From Saprospirales bacterium (GTDB taxonomy: Bacteria; Bacteroidota; Bacteroidia; Chitinophagales; Saprospiraceae): 56,088 nt of DNA. Position 1 is the first letter of the stretch. Each line of letters starts with the position of its first letter. The position numbers were made by a program, and so were the translations under genes. Shown one piece after another: positions 16,540 to 26,255 of the stretch. The DNA lies in NCBI GenBank assembly GCA_007695145.1, contig REEI01000086.1:1-56088 (forward strand), written 5' to 3'. The notes beneath the pieces were generated by a model. It had not been told where the DNA came from. It worked only from the letters and a program-made list of their open reading frames with translations, and did no database searches.

Positions 16540-19074
16540 ATGAATTCTGCATATAAAAACATCTTTTCCACTGCAATACTGCTTTTATTTGCGGCCGCTG
16601 TAATTGCGCAACCTCTCAGAGAACCTACCTATGAGATGAATCTGGAGTTTGCTCATCAATTGTTTGCCGAGAGGGATTACTACAACGCCATGGAAATGTT
16701 CCAGGAGTGTTATCGCGAGAGTCGCGATCCGCAGTTATTGCCCAAGCTTGCAATGCTGAATTACATTCTTCGGGACTATGACAGGGCAAAAAGGTGGTTT
16801 GAAAGATATTTGCCGAGAGACGAGCAATTTCTCTACGTTGAAGATCGCTTTCACTACGCGAGGACTCTCAGAATAATCGGTGAAAAAGAGGAGGCCAGGG
16901 AGATGTTTCTGGAGTTTTTAGCACATACGGATAACGACAGTTTGAAAAACAGAACCGAAATTGAACTGCTGGGTATGGAGCTATCAAAGGGTCGTACACA
17001 ACCGGAAGACCTCTTTGTCACTGCCCTCGGGGAAGGCATTAATTCAGGACTTACAGACCTTTCACCCGCTATTGGACCTGACGGAAGATTGTATTACGCT
17101 ACCTTTAACCGAAGATCGAGAATTACTTACACAGAAGATGAGCAACCCCACTTTTTGAGGATTTTTTCAGCACCGGCTGATGAGGATGACTGGGGGCAGG
17201 GTGAACGAATGCGCCATCGCATCAATAGAGAAAATTATCACACCGGCAACCCGGTATTCTCGAGAGACGGAAGAACCATGTTCTTCACCAGGTCAGTGAT
17301 TAAAGGAGAAGTATTGTTGGAGAGTGAGATATTTATGAGTACCTGGGACGGCAGTGATTGGGGTGCACCCCAGAGGTTGGAAGGGGTAAATGGCGATTGG
17401 ATAGCAACCCACCCCGCTCCGGGAGAGTTATTCGGTAACCCGGTACTTTATTTTTCATCCAATATGGATGGTGGTAGAGGTGGAATGGATATTTACTACG
17501 CAACCCACCAGGGCGGGAATCGATACAGTCTGCCCGTTAATCTGGGTTCGGTAATCAATACCTCCGGCAACGAGGTCACCCCCTTTTATCTAGACGGTAA
17601 ACTCTTCTTTAGTTCCGATGGTCACCCAGGAATGGGTGGATTCGATATATTTGAGAGTACCTGGGATGGCGTTCGTTGGAGTGACCCCGTCAATAAGGGG
17701 CCTGGATTTAATTCTCCCTTTGACGACCTTTATCCCCGGTTGAAGGATGGGGAAAAAAGCGGCTTTCTAGTTTCAAATAGACCCTACGAACGAAAGAGGA
17801 GCTCTAGAAGTCCAAGTTGTTGTGATGATATTTTTAAGATCAGTGTGGCAGAAATAAAAGTGAATTACTTAGCCATGGTTTTCGATGAGAATAATCAACC
17901 GGTTATTGGATCGACTGTAAGGATTCAGGAACTGAGACGGGGCGAAGTAGTCAATGAAGTCAGCGCTACCAGTGAAGCTGGAAATACTTTTAATATTCCA
18001 CTTCAACCGGACAAAACATATTACATCATCATTGAGCGGGACAATTACCACAGCGACTCTGTTATGGTAAATACTGTGGGTTTGGAAGAAAATACTACCT
18101 TTGAGAGACAGTTTTTCCTTCTGGAAAAAGACCCTCTCATGGAGATCGTTTCCATAAATGAACCTATCCGCCTCGGCAACATATATTACGATTTTGACGA
18201 CGATGCCATCCTGCCCGAGGCAGAAAAGGATTTGGATTATTTATTCGACTTAATGAATCAGTACGAAGATATGGTTATTGAGCTCTCTTCTCATACGGAC
18301 TCAAGGGGTCGCGCATCCTACAATCAGGACTTATCTCAGCGAAGGGCAAATTCTGCTAAACAGTACCTGGTGGGCCGGGGTATTGATCCCAATAGAATCA
18401 GAGCAGTTGGCTACGGAGAAACCCGAATTATCAACCATTGCTTACCTGGAGTGGAATGTACCGAAGAAGAACACCGCGATAACCGACGTACTGAATTTAC
18501 AATCATTGAGGGACCGACTGAAATTGAAATACAGAGACAGCGGATTGAATTAAGAGGCGACCAACCACAAGGAGGTATTCTTCCCGGAGAAAAGACTCCC
18601 CATTTTGGACTGGATAGGATAGTGGAACTCGCAACAACCTCCGGCCATCATTTTTATCGCATAAGTGCGGGTGGCCTTCAGTTTTTTCATCATTTGAAAA
18701 TGCCTGCAGATAGTTCGGTAGCAGGGGTCACAGATGAACTGGAAACAGAGGTTGAGCGCTTTGCGGACATTCACTTTGAAAAGCAATTTCACGATTTTGG
18801 TCGAATTACCAAGTCAGACAGGCCACAATTTACTTTTGAGTTTACCAATACCGGTGAAGTAGATCTCCTGATTGATTTTGTCACCGCTTGTGAATGCACG
18901 GAATTAGAGTGGACAACTTCACCCATCCCCCCCGGACAAAGAGGCTATATAAAGGCAACTTATGATCCAACCGAGAGAGAGGGTGAGCAAGAGGTTACCA
19001 TTGACATTATTGCCAATACCAATCCTATGGTGAAGTCGGCAAGATTCCGGGTGTTTATTACGGATCAAAAATAG
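16540..19074 (+). CDS. TPR / PD40 / OmpA-family envelope protein with C-terminal DUF1573
   Basis: 844 residues. Signal peptide (LLLFAAAVIAQP), TPR-like helices about 30-135, WD40-like PD40 beta-propeller repeats about 165-415 (SPAIGPDGRLYYATF, FSRDGRTMFFT, FFSSDGHPGMGGFDIF), a carboxypeptidase-regulatory-like fold about 440-520, then an OmpA peptidoglycan-binding domain about 560-665 (NIYYDFDDDAIL, SSHTDSRG, SQRRANSAKQYL, RRTEF). That architecture matches PorE-type proteins of the T9SS. The last 100 residues (FEKQFHDFGRITKSD, TNTGEVDLLIDFVTACECTELEW, PPGQRGYIKATYDP) are a DUF1573 Ig-like domain, normally a separate lipoprotein or secreted protein. The fusion is unusual. Two bases separate its stop from pnuC. 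Confidence 0.88.
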   Translation: MNSAYKNIFSTAILLLFAAAVIAQPLREPTYEMNLEFAHQLFAERDYYNAMEMFQECYRESRDPQLLPKLAMLNYILRDYDRAKRWFERYLPRDEQFLYVEDRFHYARTLRIIGEKEEAREMFLEFLAHTDNDSLKNRTEIELLGMELSKGRTQPEDLFVTALGEGINSGLTDLSPAIGPDGRLYYATFNRRSRITYTEDEQPHFLRIFSAPADEDDWGQGERMRHRINRENYHTGNPVFSRDGRTMFFTRSVIKGEVLLESEIFMSTWDGSDWGAPQRLEGVNGDWIATHPAPGELFGNPVLYFSSNMDGGRGGMDIYYATHQGGNRYSLPVNLGSVINTSGNEVTPFYLDGKLFFSSDGHPGMGGFDIFESTWDGVRWSDPVNKGPGFNSPFDDLYPRLKDGEKSGFLVSNRPYERKRSSRSPSCCDDIFKISVAEIKVNYLAMVFDENNQPVIGSTVRIQELRRGEVVNEVSATSEAGNTFNIPLQPDKTYYIIIERDNYHSDSVMVNTVGLEENTTFERQFFLLEKDPLMEIVSINEPIRLGNIYYDFDDDAILPEAEKDLDYLFDLMNQYEDMVIELSSHTDSRGRASYNQDLSQRRANSAKQYLVGRGIDPNRIRAVGYGETRIINHCLPGVECTEEEHRDNRRTEFTIIEGPTEIEIQRQRIELRGDQPQGGILPGEKTPHFGLDRIVELATTSGHHFYRISAGGLQFFHHLKMPADSSVAGVTDELETEVERFADIHFEKQFHDFGRITKSDRPQFTFEFTNTGEVDLLIDFVTACECTELEWTTSPIPPGQRGYIKATYDPTEREGEQEVTIDIIANTNPMVKSARFRVFITDQK

Positions 19075-19076
19075 AG

Positions 19077-19649
19077 ATGCCTGAATTTCCGGTCCTACTT
19101 GAATGGGTGGCTGTTCTCAGTGGTCTAGTTTACGTTTTTTATGCAACAAAAAATGATGCCAGGTGCTGGTACTGGGGCATTCTAAGCACGGCTTGTTGGG
19201 CCTATGTCACTGCTGCCGTCTATAGCCTTTATGCCGATGGTCTCCTGAATGTCTTCTATGTAGTGATGGGATTTATTGGGCTTTATCAGTGGCGCAAAGG
19301 AGGAGCTGGCGGTGAAGCGCTTACCATTACCCGAATGCCCACCCTGAATCTGCTTTGGACGCTCCTATTTGGAGCAGCCGTTTCACTTGCAGGTGCATAC
19401 TTTTTGAGTAGCCTTACAGAGGCGATGGCTACTCTTTGGGATTCAGCCACTACCACCTTTTCCATCATCGCAACAATTCTGCTGATCCAAAAGAAGATAG
19501 AAAACTGGCCCATTTGGATTGTCACCAATACTGCCTACATAGGATTGTATATCTACAGGGAGGCCTGGTTATTCGCAGGACTATTCGTCATTTTTACTGT
19601 CCTCGCCGTCTATGGCTGGTTGGAGTGGCGAAAGTTGATGAAGAGTTAG
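19077..19649 (+). CDS. pnuC: Nicotinamide mononucleotide/riboside transporter PnuC-like
   Basis: 190-residue inner-membrane protein with about seven hydrophobic segments. WYWGILSTACWAYVTAAVY, NVFYVVMGFIGLYQWRKGG and the C-terminal WPIWIVTNTAYIGLYIYREAWLFAGLFVIFTVLAVYGWLEWRK match the PnuC family (repeated W-x-x-x-x-N-x-x-Y pattern), which brings in nicotinamide riboside or a related vitamin. The start lies two bases after the OmpA/DUF1573 stop, so it is almost surely in the same transcript. The functional link to the upstream envelope genes is unclear. Confidence 0.88.
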   Translation: MPEFPVLLEWVAVLSGLVYVFYATKNDARCWYWGILSTACWAYVTAAVYSLYADGLLNVFYVVMGFIGLYQWRKGGAGGEALTITRMPTLNLLWTLLFGAAVSLAGAYFLSSLTEAMATLWDSATTTFSIIATILLIQKKIENWPIWIVTNTAYIGLYIYREAWLFAGLFVIFTVLAVYGWLEWRKLMKS

Positions 19650-20104
19650 AGATTTTTCCCTCCCACAATGGGTAAAGAAATCAGTCTGTCGTGCATGTTT
19701 AATCACTAGCAAGAAAGTTTGCCTTATACTTTTTTGGAAGTTTAGGTTACAAGACTGTAAAGGGATTGGTTGAGCAATTCGATAATCACTGAGTTTCATG
19801 TTGTAACCTTTTTCTGATTTTTGATTCAACACCTTTAAATAAAAGATGCCAATAGGTCGCAGAGATAAGTCAGAAAATGCGAGGTGATATAGATTTCAGG
19901 AACTTGAGTATTTTAAACATTCAACTCCTCGTTTTTTATTCTAAACGCTTTAAAAGTTTTCTTTCTAAAAACTAATGAAATCAAATAGCTGAAAAATATA
20001 ACGAGCTTTTAAGCTGCTTCGAAGATTGTATGCCTTCGATCCAGAGTGTATGAACCTACCCAACGATCAGATCATCAATATACTCCTGCTAGCCGAAACA
20101 AATT
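19650..20104. other. Intergenic region between pnuC and RND exporter
   Basis: 455 bases. An imperfect long-range hairpin, CGAGG near 19879 and CCTCG near 19930 followed by TTTTTTATT, could end the upstream transcript, but the loop is over 40 bases. A 37-codon frame from the ATG at 20050 overlaps the start of the exporter in another frame and has no family features. No clear -7 element for the exporter. Confidence 0.4.
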
Positions 20105-22405
20105 TTGACCTTCGGGGTTTTGATCTTCGTGCAAAACAATCATTATCACATACCCGGTAGTTTAAAGACTGCAATACTCGTTGGTTTTACATTGATAAGC
20201 CTTGGCTGCATTCCCCTGATTATGCAACTGAGGTTTGACTTTGACTTTGAGAAGTTCTTTCCTGAAGGCGATGAGGACCTTGAGTTTTTTTTGGAATTTA
20301 TTGAGGACTTTGAAACCGATGACAACTTTCTTCTCCTCGCTTTTCCGGCTCCCGGAGGGACTATATTTGATTCAGACTACCTTCATAAACTTCGGAATTT
20401 TTCCGAGCAGGCGAGGGATTTGCCCCACGTTGAGCGGGTTTTATCCATCGCTGATATCCGACTGCCCTACTTTACACCATTCGGCCCTGCTACCAGACCG
20501 CTGATTCATCTGGAGGAGCCAGATAAGTATGTGTCTGATAGTTTACTTATTTTCAGCAGTGACAGGTTTATTGGCCGTCTTGTAGATAGAAGGGCAGAAA
20601 GTAGCCTGGTTTTTATTAAGACAATAGATAATCTTACCATTGATCAGTCCGGAGAACTCCTGGAAGTTTTGAAAGAGGGAATTTCAAGATCGGGCTTCGA
20701 CCAATGGCACGGACTTGGAAGGGCTTTTTTTCAGGTAGAGTTGAGCCGATCCCAACTCGTAGAGTTGGTGCGATCCACCATTATTTCCGGGCTGCTTGTA
20801 AGCTTAATTCTTTTCTTCCTATTCAGACGATGGAAGGTAGTGCTCATTTCATTGGTGTCCATTGCGATGTCGTTACTCATTTTCCTCGGGTTTCTGTCTA
20901 TTACTGGAAGAGAGCTTTCTGTGATGGCTGCACTTTATCCGGTCATCATGATTATAGTAGGAACCTCGGATGTCATACATATTACGAGTAAATACCTGGA
21001 TGAGATATCGAGAGGGAAAACCCGTGATAGTGCTGTGGTTGCTACCGTTAGGGAAATTGGCCTCGCAACCTTAATGACTTCTGTGACCACTGCTATTGGA
21101 TTTGCATCTTTGCTCACCAGTCGTATTGCACCCATCAGGGAATTTGGAATCAATGCTGCCGCCGGCGTGCTCATAGCCTATATTACTGTGGTTCTTTTTA
21201 CCACCATATGGCTGAGTCTTAGCCCTAATCATCAGTTGCTAAGAGACGATAGGGGTAGGTACTTTTGGTACAACTCTATGAACTGGCTTTACAGTTTCAG
21301 TCGTAAAAGGGCTCGTCTCATATGGCTGGCAGCCCTATTCGTGCTGGTAGTTTGTGGTATTGGTATTTCAAAGATTTCGACCAACTACAAAATTGAAGAG
21401 AACCTTCCTCGTGGGGAGAAGGTAACAGAGGATTTTCACTACTTTGAAGAAAACTACTTTGGGTTTAGGCCTTTTGAAATTGCAATCACTTACACAGATG
21501 ACGAAGGTGTAGAGAGTTTTCGGGCATTGGAGGAAATCAATCGTCTGGAGTTACACTTCAGAGAATATCCCGATATTCGTTCAGTCAGTTCACCGGCAGC
21601 CCTCTATCGCTTGCTACACCAATTTAGCAGGGGAGAGTTGATGGGAGAGGGGACCTTTCCAGCCGATCGGGAGAGTTTTGAACAGCTCGCAACTTTCAGT
21701 CAGTTCGCCCGAGCCATTGAGCCCAATATTCTCACTTCACCAGATGGAATGAGGGCCCGGATTTCTTCCAATATTGCCGATGTGGGAGCGGATTCAATCA
21801 AAGTGATCAGTGCTTCCATTATGGACTTTATCCACAGTGAGTTGGATACTCAGAAAGCCGATTTCAGAATCACCGGCACAGGACTCATTATCGACAAGAA
21901 TGCCCAATATGTTAGGGAAAGCCTCCTTCAGGGTCTCGGACTGGCCGTTCTACTGGTGAGTATTTTGATGATGCTGCTATTTAGACAGCCCTTAATGCTG
22001 CTTGCCGGACTGCTTCCCAATTTATTCCCACTGATCTTTGCAGCAGCTCTTTTAGGGTGGTTTGGCATTGAGCTGGAAGCAGGGGTGAGTATCGTTTTTG
22101 CGATCGTTTTTGGAATAGCAGTGGATGATTCCATCCATTTTTTGGCTAAATATCGCCTGGTCAGGGGTAGAGGTTACGATGTGGAAGAAAGTCTTATCAG
22201 GACTTTTCGAGAGACCGGTAAAGCACTTTGTCTCACAACCTTAGTGCTATTCTTCGGATTCCTGGTTTTGCTGTTTTCGCAGAATCCCCCCTCTTTTACT
22301 GTGGGTCTTCTAATAAGTTCTACTCTCATAAGCGCACTTGTATTTGATCTTCTGATGATTCCATCCATACTGAGATGGATTGAAAAGAGAACTGGCAATT
22401 TTTAA
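20105..22405 (+). CDS. MMPL/RND-superfamily exporter
   Basis: 766-residue inner-membrane protein with about 12 helices in two halves. Each half has a helix, a large periplasmic domain and a five-helix bundle. First half: QLRFDFDFEKFFPEGDEDLEFF after helix one, and VIMIIVGTSDVIHITSKYLDE. Second half: the matching KISTNYKIEENLPRGEKV and FAIVFGIAVDDSIHFLAKYRL with the membrane aspartates typical of the MMPL/hopanoid-exporter type. The substrate may be lipidic; not provable. The first ATG (codon 32) falls after helix one. An in-frame TAG is at 20090-20092, so translation must begin at TTG 20105 or a nearby GTG, unless a frameshift is present. Confidence 0.85.
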   Translation: MTFGVLIFVQNNHYHIPGSLKTAILVGFTLISLGCIPLIMQLRFDFDFEKFFPEGDEDLEFFLEFIEDFETDDNFLLLAFPAPGGTIFDSDYLHKLRNFSEQARDLPHVERVLSIADIRLPYFTPFGPATRPLIHLEEPDKYVSDSLLIFSSDRFIGRLVDRRAESSLVFIKTIDNLTIDQSGELLEVLKEGISRSGFDQWHGLGRAFFQVELSRSQLVELVRSTIISGLLVSLILFFLFRRWKVVLISLVSIAMSLLIFLGFLSITGRELSVMAALYPVIMIIVGTSDVIHITSKYLDEISRGKTRDSAVVATVREIGLATLMTSVTTAIGFASLLTSRIAPIREFGINAAAGVLIAYITVVLFTTIWLSLSPNHQLLRDDRGRYFWYNSMNWLYSFSRKRARLIWLAALFVLVVCGIGISKISTNYKIEENLPRGEKVTEDFHYFEENYFGFRPFEIAITYTDDEGVESFRALEEINRLELHFREYPDIRSVSSPAALYRLLHQFSRGELMGEGTFPADRESFEQLATFSQFARAIEPNILTSPDGMRARISSNIADVGADSIKVISASIMDFIHSELDTQKADFRITGTGLIIDKNAQYVRESLLQGLGLAVLLVSILMMLLFRQPLMLLAGLLPNLFPLIFAAALLGWFGIELEAGVSIVFAIVFGIAVDDSIHFLAKYRLVRGRGYDVEESLIRTFRETGKALCLTTLVLFFGFLVLLFSQNPPSFTVGLLISSTLISALVFDLLMIPSILRWIEKRTGNF

Positions 22406-22587
22406 CCCAATCTTTTTTTCGGGATTGAGAGGGTGAAGTTACTTCATTGGTCATTTTGATACTTTTGGGGCAAACTAAGAGGTAGTTATTTCAAGTGGTA
22501 TTGGGGGCTAATTTTTTCGTTAATAATTGAGCGATTTTTATGTCAATCCATGTCATTCTGAGTATTCAAAATTTTTAAAACAAAGGC

Positions 22588-22595
22588 TACCTTTG
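22588..22595 (+). promoter_or_regulatory. Bacteroidota -7 element TACCTTTG for the YebC gene
   Basis: Perfect TAnnTTTG, 15 bases upstream of the ATG at 22611, giving an almost leaderless transcript. No TTG at the normal -33 distance. Confidence 0.5.
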
Positions 22596-22610
22596 CAAAA
22601 ATTTTAAAAT

Positions 22611-23321
22611 ATGGGTAGAGCATTTGAATACCGTCGTGCTGCAAAAGAGAAGCGCTGGGCCAATATGTCCAGATTGTTTCCCAAGTTGACCAGAGCAATA
22701 ACCATTGCTGCCAAAGAGGGCGGGCCCGATCCGGAAACAAACTCTAAATTGAGGTTGGCCATTGCGAATGCAAAGGCAAACAATATGCCTAAGGACAATG
22801 TAGAAAACGCCATTAAACGGGCACAGGGGAAGGACTCGGACAACTATTCAGAGATCAACTACGAAGGGAAAGGTCCTCATGGACTGCTTGTTTTTGTCGA
22901 GTGTGCCACTGATAACCCCACTCGAACCGTTGCCAATGTCAAGTCGTATTTCAATAAATCAGGGGGGCAGCTAGTACCAACGGGTTCACTGGAGTTCTTG
23001 TTCAGCCGAAGAGCTGTTATCGAGTTTGAGTATTCAGAGGATGCGGATCTTGAGGAGTTGGAATTGGAGTTGATAGATGCCGGACTGGAAGAACTCGAAA
23101 GGGATGAAAAGACGGTTTATGCTTATGGAGATTACACGAGCTTTGGTTCATTGGTCAAGGCATTTGAAGACAGGAATATTCCCATAACCAAGGCAGATCT
23201 TCAAAGATTTCCAACCACTCCTGTAGATTTTACCGATGATCAAATGCCGGCCATCGAAAAACTGATTGACAAATTGGAGGAAGACGATGATGTGCAGGCA
23301 GTGTTCACCAATATGGGATAA
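22611..23321 (+). CDS. YebC/PmpR-family protein (TACO1-like)
   Basis: 236 residues, full length for the family. [44 protein letters not shown] is the standard Bacteroidota N terminus. [28 protein letters not shown] and [28 protein letters not shown] complete the YebC signature. Older work treats such proteins as DNA-binding transcription regulators (PmpR). More recent work ties the family to ribosomes and translation of proline-rich stretches. Which role applies here cannot be told. Single-gene unit. Confidence 0.95.
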   Translation: MGRAFEYRRAAKEKRWANMSRLFPKLTRAITIAAKEGGPDPETNSKLRLAIANAKANNMPKDNVENAIKRAQGKDSDNYSEINYEGKGPHGLLVFVECATDNPTRTVANVKSYFNKSGGQLVPTGSLEFLFSRRAVIEFEYSEDADLEELELELIDAGLEELERDEKTVYAYGDYTSFGSLVKAFEDRNIPITKADLQRFPTTPVDFTDDQMPAIEKLIDKLEEDDDVQAVFTNMG

Positions 23322-23619
23322 TTAATTTACCTTGGGCTTTATTTCTTTCAGATTCGTGGAACTCATATGCTTAAAGTCTTTAATCAATAGTTTTAGAGGT
23401 CACCAATCATCCCTTTTTACAAAATTCAGGCTGAGTTTCCTGGATAACTTAATTCGAAAATAGAAGAAGACTAAATGGCATGGAGCTTTTTTAAGAGAAT
23501 CAGAGCGGCCATTTGATTGAATTTATTAATAGCTCCAGGGTCAGTAATTCTAATCAGGTCGAATTGGGCAGCTGGCCTATGGTTTTAGGAAGTGGTGAGT
23601 ACTATAGCTTGACAACCGG
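23322..23619. other. Convergent intergenic region
   Basis: 298 bases between the YebC and rhodanese genes. No open frame with family features, no convincing hairpin with a T tract and no repeat noticed. Confidence 0.4.
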
Positions 23620-23928
23620 TCAAACAGTGTCAATTTCCTCCCTCCATTGATCCATGCCCCCTTTCAGATTGTATACATCATCAAATCCGGCATTTTGCAT
23701 TATATTCTGAGCCATTTGGGAGCGATTTCCCGATTTGCAATAGACTACTATGACCTGATTGCGGTACTCATCCATACCCCCTAAACGACCCATGAGTTCG
23801 GCTAGAGGGATGAGATCACCACCGATATTGTATTCCTCGTGTTCATAGGGCTCTCTTACATCAATTAATTTAACGTTCTCTCCTTTTTCAAGCTTTGCCT
23901 TTAATTCCGAGGGATTTAATTCTTCCAT
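23620..23928 (-). CDS. Rhodanese-like domain protein
   Basis: 102-residue single-domain rhodanese starting MEELNPSELKAKLEKGE. The fold markers KLIDVREPYEHEEYNIGG and the active-site loop C64-KSGNRS are intact; a C-x-S-G-x-R-S loop is typical of sulfurtransferases such as GlpE/PspE. It transfers sulfane sulfur, acceptor unknown. A longer frame (to 23991) would overlap the upstream coding sequence; the ATG at 23928 leaves a 4-base gap after that gene and fits the family start. Third gene of a likely PASTA, T9SS cargo, rhodanese transcript. Confidence 0.88.
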   Translation of the reverse strand: MEELNPSELKAKLEKGENVKLIDVREPYEHEEYNIGGDLIPLAELMGRLGGMDEYRNQVIVVYCKSGNRSQMAQNIMQNAGFDDVYNLKGGMDQWREEIDTV

Positions 23929-23932
23929 TTTT

Positions 23933-26185
23933 TTACTGTTTGATAAATTTTCCAAGATGGGAGACATTCTCCCTGTCATTTCTAAGTTCAATTAGGTAGG
24001 ATCCCATTGGCAAATTGCTGATATCAATTCGGTTTTCACTTATTTCTGTTTGCATAAGGAGTTCTCCTCCGGAAAGTGAGTAAACCCGGACAGAAAACTG
24101 AGTGGACAAGTTCTCGATTTTACTCCATGATATGGTATTTCTTGCTGGATTGGGATATGGTGTGAATTCCTGATATTCAAATCCTGATACGCGCACGTTA
24201 GTTTGTACCACAGGTTCATCTGAAAATATGGGCCTTATCATCACTGCACCGCGCAGATTGGGATTTTGCTCCCTAATTGGCTGCCAACGCGCTCCATCAG
24301 AGAAATAGACGAAGTCAGTTTTTTCCGGACTATTTCTATCAAATCCGACATAGACGCCTGTGTTCCCCGTACTGACTTGCATCCAACCAACATAGAAATT
24401 TCCTGGAGGGATATAAATAGCCTCATCCTCTCCGGTTTCAGCAGACCTGAGCGCAAAAGTGGTAAAACCCTGTATAGAGTCGTGATAGGTATCCACAAAA
24501 CGCGGATTCAGGTTTTCGGATTCATAAAGGGGGCCATCATCGAGTGATGCTCCCCATACCATAAGCCGAAAGCGCTTATTGCCATCTCCGGCCCTCACCC
24601 TGGGAAGATTTATGGCTATGCCGCGAAGGCTGTCCCCAACATTGGCCTTGAATTCAACGGCTACCATTGGTCGGGCCCCGCTACCATAAAAAATATTGAT
24701 TGCCCTCTCGGCGGAGCCGTCGTCGTAGGCAAAATAGTTTCCAAAGACTGTTTCACTACTTACGGTGTTATTGCGTCTTAATTCAGGTATTTGTTCTTCA
24801 TTTTGTTCAAAGGAGTATGTCTTTCTGATAATCATTTCATCTAAGGCTGCGGATGTGGTTACCTCTGTGTTGACGAAAAAGTCAGCCGGGTTTTGAACCT
24901 CATTAATGAATCGATGCCTTCCAGGAGGTAAGTCACGCTGATTGGATGGGACTACAGGAGGTACTTCAAGTAGGGTTTCATTGAGCAAGATATTACCGCT
25001 TAACTCCTCAGATATGAGCAGCAAACTTGGGTCGGCCTGCCTGATCCCATTAAAGTGATTAAAAATGTTGATTTCCAATTGGGTGGCCAACTCATCTCTT
25101 TCGTTATTGATAAACTGGCGGAAAGGCATGGCACTATAGCGCTTTAAGACAGAACCCGGAGGGCTGGTAAAAGCAATATCGTTCTCAAAAGTAAGGTCAG
25201 CCTGAAATTCATTTCCGAGTTTTACATAGTTCAGGTGCCAGTTGGAGTTCATTCCCACGCCATCAGTGAGATTGTAAAACCTAAATTGAAATGCATCGTA
25301 AAAAAAACGCGTTTGAACCGGTATGCTGATGAAATGAAAACTGTCGCGGGCCGGATACTCAGAGGAAGACCATCGATCGATCTCCTCCCACTCACCTTCT
25401 TCTGTCCTGAATTGAAGAACCAGTTCGTCCGAAGGAGGTGGCACATAAGAATCTCCTCCCGCCTGGATGTAGAAAGTGAGAAAACACTGTCCGGAAATGG
25501 CTGAATTCATATTGATAAAAGCAGAGGTCAAAAAATCCGCCGGCCCAAACCCTCCTCCATATGGTCTTCCCCTTTCACTGAGTCCGTCAAAGGTAGCAGT
25601 CCCCACAGAAGGTGGATTTACGCCCAATGTGTTGTTTATAAATACTTGCCGATCCATCCAGTAGGAAGGGTGAGGGAAGGGTCCATCGTAGCTAAAATCA
25701 TCTACAAAAGGAAGGGCGCGAATCGGTCTAACTCTAATGATCATGAGATACTCTTGCCTTGATCCTTCCGATCCCTTTAAGACCAAACAAAGGGTGTCTG
25801 TTTCAAGAGTTCCACCTGTGGTTTGCGCTGAAATAACTACACATTCATTATCCAGAGATGCAGATATCCAATTGAGGTCAGAGCATTCAAAAAGCCCAAT
25901 ACTATCTATGAGTTCTCCAAAAAAAGGGTTGCTAAAACAGTACTCCATACTTCCACCAGATGGTACATCAATGGTTAGGTTGATGGCATCCGACCTTCCT
26001 TGAAATTCACTCTGGGAAGATTCAGCCAGTGCCTCAAGGACAGGGTTGTGATTGAGTGGTACCAATTCTACCCCAGTCTGTGCTTGCAGTGCCAAATAAA
26101 AGGTCATGGCCAAAAAGACTAAAGAAGACTTCTTGAAAAAACCATGGATTGTTTGCGACACCGTAGATAAGAGAGTAATTCTCAT
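23933..26185 (-). CDS. T9SS type A cargo protein, function unknown
   Basis: 750 residues from the ATG at 26185 (MRITLLSTVSQ). The longer frame adds 19 residues that spoil the signal peptide, which is the hydrophobic SLVFLAMTFYLALQAQ. The body is beta-rich with no catalytic motif recognised. A block about FAYDDGSAERAINIFYGSG and FYVGWMQVSTGNTGVYVGFDRN is a recurring region of uncatalogued Bacteroidota secreted proteins. The final 75 residues (FTPYPNPARNTISW, VRVYSLSGGELL, LPMGSYLIEL, HLGKFIKQ) form a type A sorting domain, so export through the T9SS and attachment or release at the surface are likely. Confidence 0.8.
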   Translation of the reverse strand: MRITLLSTVSQTIHGFFKKSSLVFLAMTFYLALQAQTGVELVPLNHNPVLEALAESSQSEFQGRSDAINLTIDVPSGGSMEYCFSNPFFGELIDSIGLFECSDLNWISASLDNECVVISAQTTGGTLETDTLCLVLKGSEGSRQEYLMIIRVRPIRALPFVDDFSYDGPFPHPSYWMDRQVFINNTLGVNPPSVGTATFDGLSERGRPYGGGFGPADFLTSAFINMNSAISGQCFLTFYIQAGGDSYVPPPSDELVLQFRTEEGEWEEIDRWSSSEYPARDSFHFISIPVQTRFFYDAFQFRFYNLTDGVGMNSNWHLNYVKLGNEFQADLTFENDIAFTSPPGSVLKRYSAMPFRQFINNERDELATQLEINIFNHFNGIRQADPSLLLISEELSGNILLNETLLEVPPVVPSNQRDLPPGRHRFINEVQNPADFFVNTEVTTSAALDEMIIRKTYSFEQNEEQIPELRRNNTVSSETVFGNYFAYDDGSAERAINIFYGSGARPMVAVEFKANVGDSLRGIAINLPRVRAGDGNKRFRLMVWGASLDDGPLYESENLNPRFVDTYHDSIQGFTTFALRSAETGEDEAIYIPPGNFYVGWMQVSTGNTGVYVGFDRNSPEKTDFVYFSDGARWQPIREQNPNLRGAVMIRPIFSDEPVVQTNVRVSGFEYQEFTPYPNPARNTISWSKIENLSTQFSVRVYSLSGGELLMQTEISENRIDISNLPMGSYLIELRNDRENVSHLGKFIKQ

Positions 26186-26255
26186 TGGATGAATCTTTTC
26201 TTTAGGAAAGTTACAGGCATAAAAAACGCAGCTATGGCTCAAGCTATTTTGTTTG

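Noticed and set aside
20050-20163. 37-codon ATG frame ahead of the RND exporter as the true exporter N terminus
   Set aside because: It is in a different frame and stops at TAG without a membrane segment; joining it would need a frameshift not supported by the sequence.
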